Below are positions 35,240-43,826 of a stretch of 64,000 bases of DNA, piece by piece (positions within the stretch are counted from its first letter, which is position 1; every line of letters begins with the position of its first letter). The translations under genes were made by a program, and so were the position numbers. Source of the DNA: JAZPYZ01 sp045544455 (lineage in GTDB: Bacteria; Bacillota; Clostridia; Oscillospirales; Acutalibacteraceae); contig JAZPYZ010000010.1 in the NCBI GenBank assembly GCA_045544455.1, positions 1-64,000 on the forward strand, given 5' to 3'. Below the pieces are notes generated by a model, which searched no databases, was not told where the DNA came from, and saw nothing but the letters and a program-made list of their open reading frames with translations.

Positions 35240-35758
35240 ATAGCAAGCAAAGAAGTGCAGATCAATGAGCAGATCCGAGATAACGAAGTTCGCGTCATCG
35301 ATAGTGAAGGCGGACAGTTGGGCATTATGTCTGCGAGAGAAGCTCAAAAACTGGCAGACGAACGAGATTTGGATCTTGTGAAGATCGCGCCGATGGCGAC
35401 GCCGCCGGTTTGCAAGATCATGGATTACGGCAAATATCGGTTTGAGCAAGCCAAACGGGAAAAAGAAGCACGGAAAAATCAACGTGTTGTGGAAATCAAA
35501 GAAATTCGACTCGGTTTGAATACCGATGTCGCCGACTTTAACACAAAGGTACGCCATGCTTCCCGATTCTTGCAAGAGGGCAACAAGGTAAAAGTATCGA
35601 TCCGGTTTAGAGGCCGTGAAATGGGACACCCCGAAATCGGTCTGGACATTATGGAACGGTTTGCGGCGGCCTGCGCCGAAATCGGTTCTGTAGAAAAGCC
35701 GGCGAAACTCGAAGGTCGGAACATGTTAATGTTCTTGGCCCCGAAATCGACCAAATAA
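35240..35758 (+). CDS. infC: Translation initiation factor IF-3 (apparent AUA start)
   Basis: The protein of about 172 residues starts (I)ASKEVQINEQIRDNEVRVI, then GQLGIMSAREAQKLADERDLDLVKIAP, VCKIMDYGKYRFEQAKREKEARKNQ, and the C-terminal domain VEIKEIRLGLNTDVADFNTKVRHASRFLQEGNKVKVSIRFRGREM. IF-3 prevents subunit joining and checks start codons. The in-frame ATA at 35240 sits 9 bases after GGAGG, an in-frame TGA lies two codons upstream of it, and the residues ASKE match the usual IF-3 N-terminus. The next start-like codon, GTG 35255, has no ribosome site and would trim conserved residues. AUA or AUU starts are known for infC, allowing autoregulation. Confidence 0.9.
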   Translation: MASKEVQINEQIRDNEVRVIDSEGGQLGIMSAREAQKLADERDLDLVKIAPMATPPVCKIMDYGKYRFEQAKREKEARKNQRVVEIKEIRLGLNTDVADFNTKVRHASRFLQEGNKVKVSIRFRGREMGHPEIGLDIMERFAAACAEIGSVEKPAKLEGRNMLMFLAPKSTK

Positions 35759-35790
35759 CGAAACAGGAAATTATTAAGGGAGGATAAACC

Positions 35791-35988
35791 ATGCCTAAGA
35801 TCAAAACGCACAGTGGTGCGAAAAAACGTTTCAAACTCACGAAAAACGGAAAAGTGTTGCGCGCTCACGCCAACAAATCGCACATCCTGAACAAGAAGAC
35901 CACCAAACGTAAGAGAAACCTCCGCAAGACGGCTATCGCTGATGTGACGAACGTCGCGAAGGTCAAGCGTATGATTCCTTACAAATAA
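35791..35988 (+). CDS. rpmI: 50S ribosomal protein L35
   Basis: The 65-residue basic protein reads MPKIKTHSGAKKRFKLTKNGK, and HILNKKTTKRKRNLRK is the expected core. It is full length. AGGGAGGA precedes ATG 35791. Middle gene of the infC-rpmI-rplT operon. Confidence 0.97.
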   Translation: MPKIKTHSGAKKRFKLTKNGKVLRAHANKSHILNKKTTKRKRNLRKTAIADVTNVAKVKRMIPYK

Positions 35989-36016
35989 TCGGAAAAGTTG
36001 AACGGAGGTAACGAAA

Positions 36017-36373
36017 ATGGCTCGTATAAAAGGCGCGATGATGACGCGTAAAAGAAGAAAAAAAGTTCTGAAACTCGCAAAGGGTTACTATGGTGCGAAA
36101 TCGAAACTGTTCCGCACCGCTAAAGAAGCGGTTATGAAATCCGGCCAATATGCTTACATTGGCCGTAGACAACGTAAACGTGATTTCCGTCGTTTGTGGA
36201 TCACCCGTATCTCGGCTGCTGCTAAGATGAACGGTATGAACTACTCGACCTTCATGAACGGTTTGAAAAAAGCCGGTATCTATCTCAACCGCAAAATGTT
36301 GGCGGAACTCGCTGTGTCCGATGCCGCTGCTTTCGCATCGCTCGTCAGCAAGGCACAAGACGCCTTAAAATAA
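36017..36373 (+). CDS. rplT: 50S ribosomal protein L20
   Basis: The 118-residue protein starts MARIKGAMMTRKRRKKVLKLAKGYYGAKSK, then YAYIGRRQRKRDFRRLWITRISAA and YSTFMNGLKKAGIYLNRKMLAELA. It binds 23S rRNA early in 50S assembly and, in Firmicutes, controls its own operon through the leader. ACGGAGG precedes ATG 36017. Confidence 0.97.
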   Translation: MARIKGAMMTRKRRKKVLKLAKGYYGAKSKLFRTAKEAVMKSGQYAYIGRRQRKRDFRRLWITRISAAAKMNGMNYSTFMNGLKKAGIYLNRKMLAELAVSDAAAFASLVSKAQDALK

Positions 36374-36382
36374 GCTATAGCT

Positions 36383-36416
36383 ACGCCCGCCGATTTGTTC
36401 GACGGGCGTTGTTCCG
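36383..36416 (+). terminator. Weak terminator after rplT
   Basis: ACGCCCG (36383-36389) pairs with CGGGCGT (36403-36409), followed by TGTTCC and then TATTTT. The T-tract is interrupted, so termination is probably partial, with readthrough into the SpoU gene. Confidence 0.5.
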
Positions 36417-36447
36417 TATTTTCGGCTATCAAAACAGGAGGGACGGC

Positions 36448-37233
36448 ATGGAAATCAGCAGTAAGGATAACCCCCTAATCGGTGAAATGCGGCAACTGTT
36501 ATCGCAGGCAAAATACCGCAAAAAAACCGGCCGATTCGTCATCGAAGGCGTGCGCCTTTGTGAAGATGCCGTCCGTTCCGGCGCGGTGGTAACGACCTTT
36601 GTCTACACCGAACGCGCCAAGCAACAATACGGCGACGTGTGGGCGAAACTCGATGCGGCCGCCGATAAATCGGTGTGCATTGCCGAACGGCTCGCGCCCC
36701 TGGTTGCCGATACCAAAACCCCACAAGGGTTCTTTGCCGTTTGTCAAGACGTGCGCCGTCCGTTTGCAGACGATATTTTGCGTCACGGCGGTCGATACAT
36801 AGCGTTGGAAAACATTCAGGATCCTGCCAATATAGGTACCATTGTGCGTACCGCCGAGGCGATGGGTTTGGACGGTTTGTTGGTTTCGGCCGACTGCTGT
36901 GACCTGACCGCGCCGAAAGTGGTGCGCGGCAGTATGGGCGGCGTGTTTCGTCTGCCCATCGTGGAGTGTGCTGATTTTCCCTCTGCCATTCAGCAGTGGC
37001 AAGCGGCCGGTTTGCCGGTATATGCCTGTGTGCCGGATCGCGCGGCTGATTCAATCCGAACGGTATCGTTTCGAACCGGCGGTATAGCCTTGATCGGGAA
37101 TGAGGCGAATGGTTTGACACCGTCAACCATAGCGGCCGCCACCGGTCGTGTCACCATCCCGATGGACGGCAACGCCGAATCGCTTAACGCGGCGGTGGCA
37201 GCTTCGATCGTGGCGTGGGAAATGACGCGGTAG
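36448..37233 (+). CDS. SpoU/TrmH-family RNA 2'-O-methyltransferase
   Basis: The 261-residue SPOUT methyltransferase has an N-terminal substrate-binding domain (SSKDNPLIGEMRQLLSQAKYRKKTGRFVIEGVRLCEDAV) and the knotted domain with ALENIQDPANIGTIVRTAEAMG, VRGSMGGVFRLPI, ALIGNEANGLT and IPMDGNAESLNAAVAASIVAWEM. The conserved NIGTIVR, GNEA and SLNAAVA are motifs 1 to 3. It likely modifies a ribose in 23S rRNA or tRNA; the site is unknown. ATG 36448 follows AGGAGGGA. It precedes dprA by 8 bases. Confidence 0.92.
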   Translation: MEISSKDNPLIGEMRQLLSQAKYRKKTGRFVIEGVRLCEDAVRSGAVVTTFVYTERAKQQYGDVWAKLDAAADKSVCIAERLAPLVADTKTPQGFFAVCQDVRRPFADDILRHGGRYIALENIQDPANIGTIVRTAEAMGLDGLLVSADCCDLTAPKVVRGSMGGVFRLPIVECADFPSAIQQWQAAGLPVYACVPDRAADSIRTVSFRTGGIALIGNEANGLTPSTIAAATGRVTIPMDGNAESLNAAVAASIVAWEMTR

Positions 37234-37241
37234 GTGATAGT

Positions 37242-38444
37242 ATGGATCAACGGGTATATTGGATTTGGATGCAAACGGCATTGGGTGCTGGCAGCGAGTT
37301 TACCAACCGGTTGCTCGCGCGGTTTCGTTCGCCGGACAAGGTATATGCGGCGGATGCCGCTGCATATAAAGCGATCGGTCTTCGCGAATCGCAATACCAC
37401 GGCTTATTGGATAAATCGTTGCAACGTGCTTCGTACATATTGCAAAAGACGTTGGCATCGGGATGTTGGGTGATCACGCCGGACGATCACTATTTTCCGG
37501 AAGGGTTGCGCAACATCGATGGGATTCCGCTGGTATTGTACGGACGCGGCGAAATGCCAAACCTGCAAACCATTCCGGCCATCGCGATGGTCGGTACCAG
37601 ACGATGCACCCGTGCCGGTGTGGATTGTGCCGGTTATTTGGCCGAAAGTGTGGCCAAGGGCGGCGCGATCGTGGTTAGCGGCGGAGCGATCGGCATCGAT
37701 GCCGCGTGTCATGCCGGTGCGTTGGAAGCCGGCGGCATTACCGTGGCGGTGCAAGGGTGTGGGTTGGATATCAACTATCCTACGTTAAACGAAACCTTGC
37801 GTCGTCAGATTCTGCAACGCGGAGGAGCGATCTTGTCGGAATATCCGTTCGGAACCCGTGCGACCAAACAACATTTCCGGCCGCGTAACCGCTTGATCAG
37901 CGGTATGTGTGTGGGTACTTGTGTGGTGGAAGCGCCCCGTCGAAGCGGCGCGTTGATCACCGCGAATTTTGCACGAGAACAGGGGAAAGATGTATTTGCC
38001 GTCCCCGGTTCGATTTTCTCGTATCATAGTGCCGGTTGTAACCGCCTGATTCGCCAAGGAGCGATTTTGGTAGATAGCGGTGCGGATATTTTAACCGAAT
38101 ACGAAAGTCGGTTTCCCGGCGTGTTGGATATCGAAGCCGCCCAATCGGTCACGTTTATCAAATCTGAACCGGCCAAACGTAAACGGCAACCGAAAACCGA
38201 ACAACCGGATTCGTCACCGGCATCGACGGTGGAATCGCCGGTCGAAAGGCAACCGCTTCCTGCCGGCGCGACCGATCAGGCGCGCACGTTGTACGAACGG
38301 TTGACCGCCACGCCTCAAGCGGCGGACGATCTGGCCGATGCGTTGCAATGGCAGACGTCGGCGGTGTTGTCGGTATTAACAGAACTTGAAATCTACGGTG
38401 TGGCGCAAAGCCATCCCGGAAAATTATACAGTATCAAAGGATAA
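37242..38444 (+). CDS. dprA: DNA-processing protein DprA
   Basis: The 400-residue protein has an N-terminal SAM-like helical region, the Rossmann fold (IAMVGTRRCTRAGVDCAGYLAE, VVSGGAIGIDAACHAGAL, GVGLDINYPTLNETLRRQIL, ILSEYPFGT, FRPRNRLISGMC, VVEAPRRSGALITANFAREQGKDVFAVPG) and a C-terminal winged-helix after a Pro/Ser/Glu linker. It protects incoming single-stranded DNA and loads RecA in transformation. ATG 37242 follows AGGTGAT; a frame opening at 37215 is inside the upstream gene. topA follows by 16 bases, a common Firmicutes order. Confidence 0.94.
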   Translation: MDQRVYWIWMQTALGAGSEFTNRLLARFRSPDKVYAADAAAYKAIGLRESQYHGLLDKSLQRASYILQKTLASGCWVITPDDHYFPEGLRNIDGIPLVLYGRGEMPNLQTIPAIAMVGTRRCTRAGVDCAGYLAESVAKGGAIVVSGGAIGIDAACHAGALEAGGITVAVQGCGLDINYPTLNETLRRQILQRGGAILSEYPFGTRATKQHFRPRNRLISGMCVGTCVVEAPRRSGALITANFAREQGKDVFAVPGSIFSYHSAGCNRLIRQGAILVDSGADILTEYESRFPGVLDIEAAQSVTFIKSEPAKRKRQPKTEQPDSSPASTVESPVERQPLPAGATDQARTLYERLTATPQAADDLADALQWQTSAVLSVLTELEIYGVAQSHPGKLYSIKG

Positions 38445-38460
38445 GGATTGGTGATGGAAC

Positions 38461-40560
38461 ATGGCAAAATTGGTGATTGTGGAATCGCCTGCCAAAGCAA
38501 AAACGATCCAAAAATATTTAGGTCCCGGATACGAAGTGGTTGCTTCGGTCGGGCATATCCGTGATCTGCCGAAAACCTTGCTTGGTGTCGATGTCAAAAA
38601 CGGATTCAAACCGCGTTACATCGATATTCCGGGCAAATCGGCGCTCATCAAACAACTGCGCGCTTTGGCGGCCGAAAGTGACGGCGTGATTCTCGCGACC
38701 GACCCGGACCGCGAAGGGGAAGCCATTTCGTGGCATCTGGCGCAGATTTTAAAGGTAGATCCGGCGGATGCGCACCGCGTGACCTTTACCGAAATTACCA
38801 AATCGGGTATCGATAAAGGGATGCAACATCCGCGCCATTTGGATATGGATCTCGTCAACGCACAACAAGCGCGCCGCATCTTAGACCGTATCGTCGGCTA
38901 CCAACTCAGCCCGTTTTTGTGGAAAAAGATCCGCAAGGGCTTATCGGCCGGCCGTGTGCAATCGGCGGCGGTGAGTATTGTGGTCGATCGTGAAGACGAA
39001 ATCCGAGCCTTTGTCAGCGAGGAATATTGGAACGTCAACGTGCACCTGTCTCAATCCGAAAAGAGCAAACGGTTTGTTGCCCGTCTGCACGGGACCGGCA
39101 AATCCAAACTCAAAATTTCGGATAAAGCGACCGCCGACAACATTGTGGCGCAACTGCAAAATGCCACTTATACCGTCGGAACGGTCAAACGCGGTCAGCG
39201 CAAGATTGCGCCGGCACCGCCGTTTATTACGTCCACGTTGCAACAAGAGGCCAGCCGCAAACTGGCTTTCCCAGCTCGCCGCACCATGAAGGTCGCGCAG
39301 GAACTGTACGAAGGTGTCGACGTCAAAGGCATCGGCGCAATGGGTTTGATCACCTACATGCGTACCGACTCGTTGCGGATCTCTGACGATGCGCGTAAAG
39401 AGGGTAACGCCTATATTGCCGCCACTTACGGCAACGCGTATCTGCCGGAAAAAGCGCGGTATTATAAAACCAAAGGCAATGCACAGGACGCGCACGAAGC
39501 GATTCGTCCCACCATGCCGCAACTCACGCCGGATCAAGTGAAAGATTCGCTGACCAGTGAGCAGTATAAACTGTATAAACTGATCTGGGATCGCTTTATC
39601 GCGAGCTTGATGGCCAACTGTGTGCAAGATACCTGCCAAGCGGATATTCTGGCGGATAACTACGTGTTGAAAGCCTCGGGTTACAGCGTGAATTTCGACG
39701 GGTACACCGTGTTGTATGTCGAAGGTAAAGACGAAGAAGACGAAACCACCGGTGTGTTGCCGAACCTCAACACCGGCGATAAACTGCATTTACGCGGCGT
39801 GAAGAGTGAACAACATTTCACCCAACCGCCCAGCCGCTATACCGAAGCGACACTGATCAAAGCGCTGGAAGAAAACGGCATCGGCCGTCCGTCGACCTAC
39901 GCGCCGACGATTGGTACGATCCTCGCGCGCGAATATATCGAACGCGACGGCAAATCGCTTAAACCGACCTCGCTCGGTGAGATTACCACGCGGGTGATGA
40001 AAGAACAGTTCCCGACCATTGTCGATGTGGAATTTACCGCTAATATGGAACGGGATCTCGACCACGTGGAAGACGGTAAAGCAGATTGGGTGCAAACGCT
40101 GGATGTGTTTTACAAGGATTTTTCGGCGATGTTGGCCAAAGCGGAAGATAATTTGTCGGGTGAACGCATCCGCGTGCCGGAACAAGAAACCGACGTAGTT
40201 TGCGAACAATGCGGCCGTAAAATGGTTATTAAAAGTGGCCGTTACGGTAAATTTTTAGCCTGTCCGGGTTATCCGGATTGCAAAAACACCAAACCGCTGA
40301 TCGAAAAAACCGGTGGTGTTTGCCCGAAATGCGGCGGCGAGATTATTGCCAAGAAATCCAAAAGCAACCGCAAATTTTTCGGTTGTTCGAACTATCCAAA
40401 ATGCGATTTCGTTACCTGGAACGAACCGACCGATAAAACATGCCCGCAATGTGGTAAAACCTTGTTTAAAACCAAAGGCAAATCGGCCGGTTTGACCTGC
40501 TTGAATGAATCGTGTGACTACAAAGAAGCGTATAAACCGAAGAAACGGAAGGCAGAATAA
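38461..40560 (+). CDS. topA: DNA topoisomerase I
   Basis: The 699-residue type IA enzyme has the Toprim domain with KLVIVESPAKAKTIQKYLG and ILATDPDREGEAISWHLAQIL, LSAGRVQSAAVSIVVDRE, and the catalytic tyrosine in LITYMRTDSLRIS (about Tyr299). Three C-terminal Cys4 zinc ribbons follow (CEQCGRKM...CPGYPDC; CPKCGGEI...CSNYPKC; CPQCGKTL...CLNESC). It relaxes negative supercoils behind RNA polymerase. Full length. The trmFO gene starts 1 base after its stop. Confidence 0.96.
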   Translation: MAKLVIVESPAKAKTIQKYLGPGYEVVASVGHIRDLPKTLLGVDVKNGFKPRYIDIPGKSALIKQLRALAAESDGVILATDPDREGEAISWHLAQILKVDPADAHRVTFTEITKSGIDKGMQHPRHLDMDLVNAQQARRILDRIVGYQLSPFLWKKIRKGLSAGRVQSAAVSIVVDREDEIRAFVSEEYWNVNVHLSQSEKSKRFVARLHGTGKSKLKISDKATADNIVAQLQNATYTVGTVKRGQRKIAPAPPFITSTLQQEASRKLAFPARRTMKVAQELYEGVDVKGIGAMGLITYMRTDSLRISDDARKEGNAYIAATYGNAYLPEKARYYKTKGNAQDAHEAIRPTMPQLTPDQVKDSLTSEQYKLYKLIWDRFIASLMANCVQDTCQADILADNYVLKASGYSVNFDGYTVLYVEGKDEEDETTGVLPNLNTGDKLHLRGVKSEQHFTQPPSRYTEATLIKALEENGIGRPSTYAPTIGTILAREYIERDGKSLKPTSLGEITTRVMKEQFPTIVDVEFTANMERDLDHVEDGKADWVQTLDVFYKDFSAMLAKAEDNLSGERIRVPEQETDVVCEQCGRKMVIKSGRYGKFLACPGYPDCKNTKPLIEKTGGVCPKCGGEIIAKKSKSNRKFFGCSNYPKCDFVTWNEPTDKTCPQCGKTLFKTKGKSAGLTCLNESCDYKEAYKPKKRKAE

Positions 40561-40561
40561 C

Positions 40562-41893
40562 ATGATGCCGTCCATAACTGTGATCGGTGCCGGTTTGGCC
40601 GGTTGCGAAGCCGCGTGGGCTATCGCATCTGCCGGCATACCGGTTACGCTGATTGAGATGAAACCATATCGTCGCACGCCGGCCCATCAGATCGACGGGT
40701 TTGCCGAACTGGTGTGTTCCAACTCATTGAAAGCCAAACGGCTTGATAGCGCGGCCGGCCTGTTGAAAGAAGAAATGCGTCGGCTCGGTTCGGTCTGTGT
40801 ACAAGCGGCTTTATCGTGCGCGGTACCGGCTGGCGGTGCTTTAGCGGTTGATCGGCATGCCTTTTCGGCAACGGTCACCAAAGCCGTGACCGGGCATCCA
40901 CTCATCACGGTGGAACACCGCGAAGTGACCGACTTGCCGACTGACGGCATTACCGTGGTGGCGACCGGTCCGCTTACCGCCGATGCGTTGGCCGAACAGA
41001 TCCGTACCCTTTGCGGTGGCGCGTTATCCTTTTTCGATGCGGCCGCGCCGATTGTGACGGCAGACAGTTTGGATACCGAGCATCTGTTTACCGCTTCGCG
41101 GTACGATCGGGAAGAAAGCGGACAAGGGGATTATATCAACTGTCCGTTAAACAAAGACGAATACGAGCAGTTTCACGCGGCGTTGATCACCGCGGAAACC
41201 ACCCCGATGCACGAGTTTGACCGTCAAGACGGCAAACGCAAGGTGTACGAGGGATGTATGCCGATCGAAGTGTTGGCCAAACGCGGTACCGATGCGATTC
41301 GGTTCGGCCCAATGAAACCGGTCGGGTTGCGTGATCCCAAAACCGGTCATCGTCCGTGGGCGGTGTTGCAACTGCGCAAGGAAGATGCCGACGGTCGTTT
41401 GCTCAACTTGGTAGGGTTTCAGACTAACCTCAAATTCCCGGAACAAAAACGGGTGTTTGGTATGATACCGGCACTGAAAAATGCCGAATTTGTACGGTAC
41501 GGTGTGATGCACCGTAACACTTTTTTGGATTCGCCGCGTTTGTTGAACGCCGGTTTCCAAATGAAACAACATCCGCACCTTTTCTTCGCCGGCCAGATGA
41601 CCGGCGTGGAAGGGTATATGGAATCGGCGGCATCGGGCATCTTGGCCGGCATCAATGCGGTGCGATACCTGCGTGGCCAAGACCTATGGCAACCGCCGAT
41701 CGAAACCATGCTCGGCGCGTTATCGCGTCATATCAGTAATCAAGCAACGGCCGATTTTCAGCCGATGGGCGCCAATTTCGGTGTCCTGCCGCCGATCGAA
41801 CCGGCCATTCGCGATAAACGGGAACGCTACGCCGCACTGGCCGATCGGGCACTCGCGGCTTTGGAACAGGAAGGAATGACAAAATCAGTATGA
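40562..41893 (+). CDS. trmFO: Methylenetetrahydrofolate-tRNA (uracil-54-C5) methyltransferase TrmFO
   Basis: The 443-residue flavoprotein has an FAD-binding N-terminus SITVIGAGLAGCEAAWAIASAG, then TPAHQIDGFAELVCSNSLK, the SGQGDYINCPLNKDEYE segment, EGCMPIEVLAKRG, and the C-terminal FFAGQMTGVEGYMESAASGILAGINA. It makes ribothymidine-54 in tRNA using methylene-THF, FAD and NADPH. Start ATG 40562 (or 40565) follows GGAAGG about 10 bases upstream. The stop overlaps the plsX start (ATGA). In Firmicutes trmFO typically follows topA. Confidence 0.95.
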   Translation: MMPSITVIGAGLAGCEAAWAIASAGIPVTLIEMKPYRRTPAHQIDGFAELVCSNSLKAKRLDSAAGLLKEEMRRLGSVCVQAALSCAVPAGGALAVDRHAFSATVTKAVTGHPLITVEHREVTDLPTDGITVVATGPLTADALAEQIRTLCGGALSFFDAAAPIVTADSLDTEHLFTASRYDREESGQGDYINCPLNKDEYEQFHAALITAETTPMHEFDRQDGKRKVYEGCMPIEVLAKRGTDAIRFGPMKPVGLRDPKTGHRPWAVLQLRKEDADGRLLNLVGFQTNLKFPEQKRVFGMIPALKNAEFVRYGVMHRNTFLDSPRLLNAGFQMKQHPHLFFAGQMTGVEGYMESAASGILAGINAVRYLRGQDLWQPPIETMLGALSRHISNQATADFQPMGANFGVLPPIEPAIRDKRERYAALADRALAALEQEGMTKSV

Positions 41894-42909
41894 GAATTAT
41901 TATCGATGCATTCGGCGGCGACTATGCACCGGATGAGATGATCAAAGGGGCCGTAGCCGCCAAAGCGGAATACGGGTACGATATTACCCTCGTGGGGGAC
42001 GAAACCACCATCCGCGACCGCGCCAAAGCGCTTAGCGTATCGTTGGACGGTATCGACATCAAACAAGCGGACGACGTGATCGGCATGCACGATGAACCGC
42101 GCAGTATTCTCAAACAACATCGTGGATCTTCGATGGCGGTCGGTCTGCAAGCACTCGCGAACGGCGAAGGCGACGCCTTTATTTCGGCCGGCAGCACCGG
42201 TGCGTTGATCATGGGCGCGACGTTCCTGGTCAAACGTATTAAAGGCGTTTCCCGTTGCGCTCTTGCACCGATCATGCCGGGCGCCAACGGTCCGTTCATG
42301 CTGTTGGATTCCGGCGCTAACGTGGAATGCCGGCCTGAAATGTTGTTGCAATTCGGCCATATGGGCAGTATCTACTATTCTCGCGTGCTTGGCGACGGCA
42401 GTCCGGTTCGGGTGGGCCTGGTTAATATCGGCGTAGAAGATACCAAAGGCGGCGAACTGCAACTCGAAGCGTATCGCATGCTGAAAGAAAGCAACCTGAA
42501 TTTTGTCGGCAACGTCGAAGCGCGTGAGGTGTTGTCCAACGAAGCGGAAGTGTTGGTCGCGGACGGCTTTACCGGTAACGTCGTGCTCAAAGTGATCGAA
42601 GGGGTGGCCCGTCACTTTATGAAAAAAGTGAAAAATGCGTTTATGACCAATCTCTTCACCAAACTGGCGGCACTCGTGGTCAAACCGCAGATGACAGAGC
42701 TTAAACGGTCGATGGATATGTCCGAGTTCGGCGGTGCACCGCTGCTTGGTATCCGCAAACCGGTGATCAAAGCGCACGGTAACTCGGATGCGAAATGCAT
42801 TAAGAGCGCGGTGCGCATTGCGGCTACGTTCGCCCAGCAGAACATTATCGAGTCGATCGCCGAAGCGGTCAATCAAACACCGACCGGGGACGATAACAAT
42901 GGTGTATGA
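41890..42909 (+). CDS. plsX: Phosphate acyltransferase PlsX
   Basis: The 339-residue protein begins MRIIIDAFGGDYAPDEMIKGAV, with ALANGEGDAFISAGSTGALIMGATFLV, ALAPIMPGANGPFMLLDSGANVE, LVNIGVEDTKGGELQLEAYRML and VADGFTGNVVLKVIEGVARHF. It forms acyl-phosphate from acyl-ACP for the first step of phospholipid synthesis by PlsY. Full length. It overlaps trmFO at its start and the ACP-like gene by 11 bases at its end. Confidence 0.95.
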   Translation: MRIIIDAFGGDYAPDEMIKGAVAAKAEYGYDITLVGDETTIRDRAKALSVSLDGIDIKQADDVIGMHDEPRSILKQHRGSSMAVGLQALANGEGDAFISAGSTGALIMGATFLVKRIKGVSRCALAPIMPGANGPFMLLDSGANVECRPEMLLQFGHMGSIYYSRVLGDGSPVRVGLVNIGVEDTKGGELQLEAYRMLKESNLNFVGNVEAREVLSNEAEVLVADGFTGNVVLKVIEGVARHFMKKVKNAFMTNLFTKLAALVVKPQMTELKRSMDMSEFGGAPLLGIRKPVIKAHGNSDAKCIKSAVRIAATFAQQNIIESIAEAVNQTPTGDDNNGV

Positions 42910-43123
42910 AGCGCTGCGAAACCTGTTGATTTTACGGTGCGGTTGTGAGGAAGAGGATGTCTGTATGGCGGCATCGCTCGATGATTTGAACGTGTTTGAT
43001 CACGAACGCACCGATTTGATGCTGGCGTTAGAAGAACTGTTCGGCGTATCGGCCGAAACCGAAGATATTCGCGGTTTTGAAACCGTGGATGATATGGTTA
43101 GTTTTATTGAAGATCGCATGTAG
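42899..43123 (+). CDS. Acyl-carrier-protein-like protein lacking the phosphopantetheine serine
   Basis: The 74-residue, acidic, helical protein has ACP-like end segments: DDLN...DLMLALEELFGVSAETEDIRGFETVDDMVSFIEDRM. Aligning DDLGADSLDVVELVMALEEEF of a standard ACP without gaps places Asp34 (motif FDH) where the modified serine (motif DSL) should be. The position falls two residues after VF and six before the MLALEELF helix. There is no other Ser in helix II. It also has Cys14, Cys16 and Cys22, which are rare in ACP. Location between plsX and rnc is the normal place for acpP, so descent from acpP is likely, but it should not accept 4'-phosphopantetheine in the usual manner. ATG 42899 overlaps plsX; GGGGACGATAAC lies upstream. 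A functional acpP is presumably elsewhere in the genome. Confidence 0.8.
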   Translation: MVYEALRNLLILRCGCEEEDVCMAASLDDLNVFDHERTDLMLALEELFGVSAETEDIRGFETVDDMVSFIEDRM

Positions 43124-43136
43124 GAGGTGATCGGTT

Positions 43137-43826
43137 ATGGCAGATCATTTGCAAGAATTGATGCAACGGATAGGGTATACCTTCCGCAACCCGACATTGT
43201 TACAACAAGCGTTGACGCACTCGTCTTACGCAAACGAGTCTAAAAAGCCGATCCCGAATAACGAACGGATGGAGTTTTTAGGCGACTCGGTATTGGGACT
43301 GGTCACGGCGGAATTTTTGTTCCACGAACAACATCTCCCGGAAGGGGAAATGACCAAACAACGCGCCGCCCTTGTGTGTGAAAAAGCGTTGTACGGATAC
43401 GCCAAACAACTGGGCTTGAGCGAGTTTTTACTGCTCGGTCGTGGTGAACAACAAAGTGGCGGCGGTGATCGTCCGTCGATTTTGTCTGACGCGTTCGAAG
43501 CGGTAATCGCGGCGATCTTTCTCGACGGCGGCATGCAACCGGCCAAAACGTTTTTGATGACCTATCTCACAAAAGAGGCGGCCGTGCAAACCAAAAAACC
43601 GTTTCGGGATTACAAGACCACCCTTCAGGAGATCGTCCAGCAAAACCCGGAAGAAACGTTGGAATATGTCCTGACGGGCGAGTCCGGTCCCGATCATAAC
43701 AAAAAATTCACCTTTGGGGTATATTTAAATTCCAACCTCATCGGTACCGGTACCGCGCGTAGCAAGAAAGAAGCCGAGCAAAAAGCGGCAAAAGAAGCCC
43801 TGCATTTGATGGGCTACGATGACTGA
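43137..43826 (+). CDS. rnc: Ribonuclease III
   Basis: The 229-residue enzyme has the signature NERMEFLGDSVLGLVTAEFLF, catalytic Asp/Glu in SDAFEAVIAAIFLDGG, and a C-terminal double-stranded RNA-binding domain (DYKTTLQEIVQQNPEE...KKFTFGVYLNSNLIGTGTARSKKEAEQKAAKEAL). It cleaves double-stranded RNA in rRNA and mRNA maturation. AGGAGGTGATCGG precedes ATG 43137. It overlaps the radical SAM gene by 8 bases. Confidence 0.96.
   Translation: MADHLQELMQRIGYTFRNPTLLQQALTHSSYANESKKPIPNNERMEFLGDSVLGLVTAEFLFHEQHLPEGEMTKQRAALVCEKALYGYAKQLGLSEFLLLGRGEQQSGGGDRPSILSDAFEAVIAAIFLDGGMQPAKTFLMTYLTKEAAVQTKKPFRDYKTTLQEIVQQNPEETLEYVLTGESGPDHNKKFTFGVYLNSNLIGTGTARSKKEAEQKAAKEALHLMGYDD

Noticed and set aside
41827..42876. 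Antisense open frame of 349 codons across plsX
   Set aside because: plsX is unambiguous on the plus strand; the reverse frame lacks a ribosome site and resembles no family.
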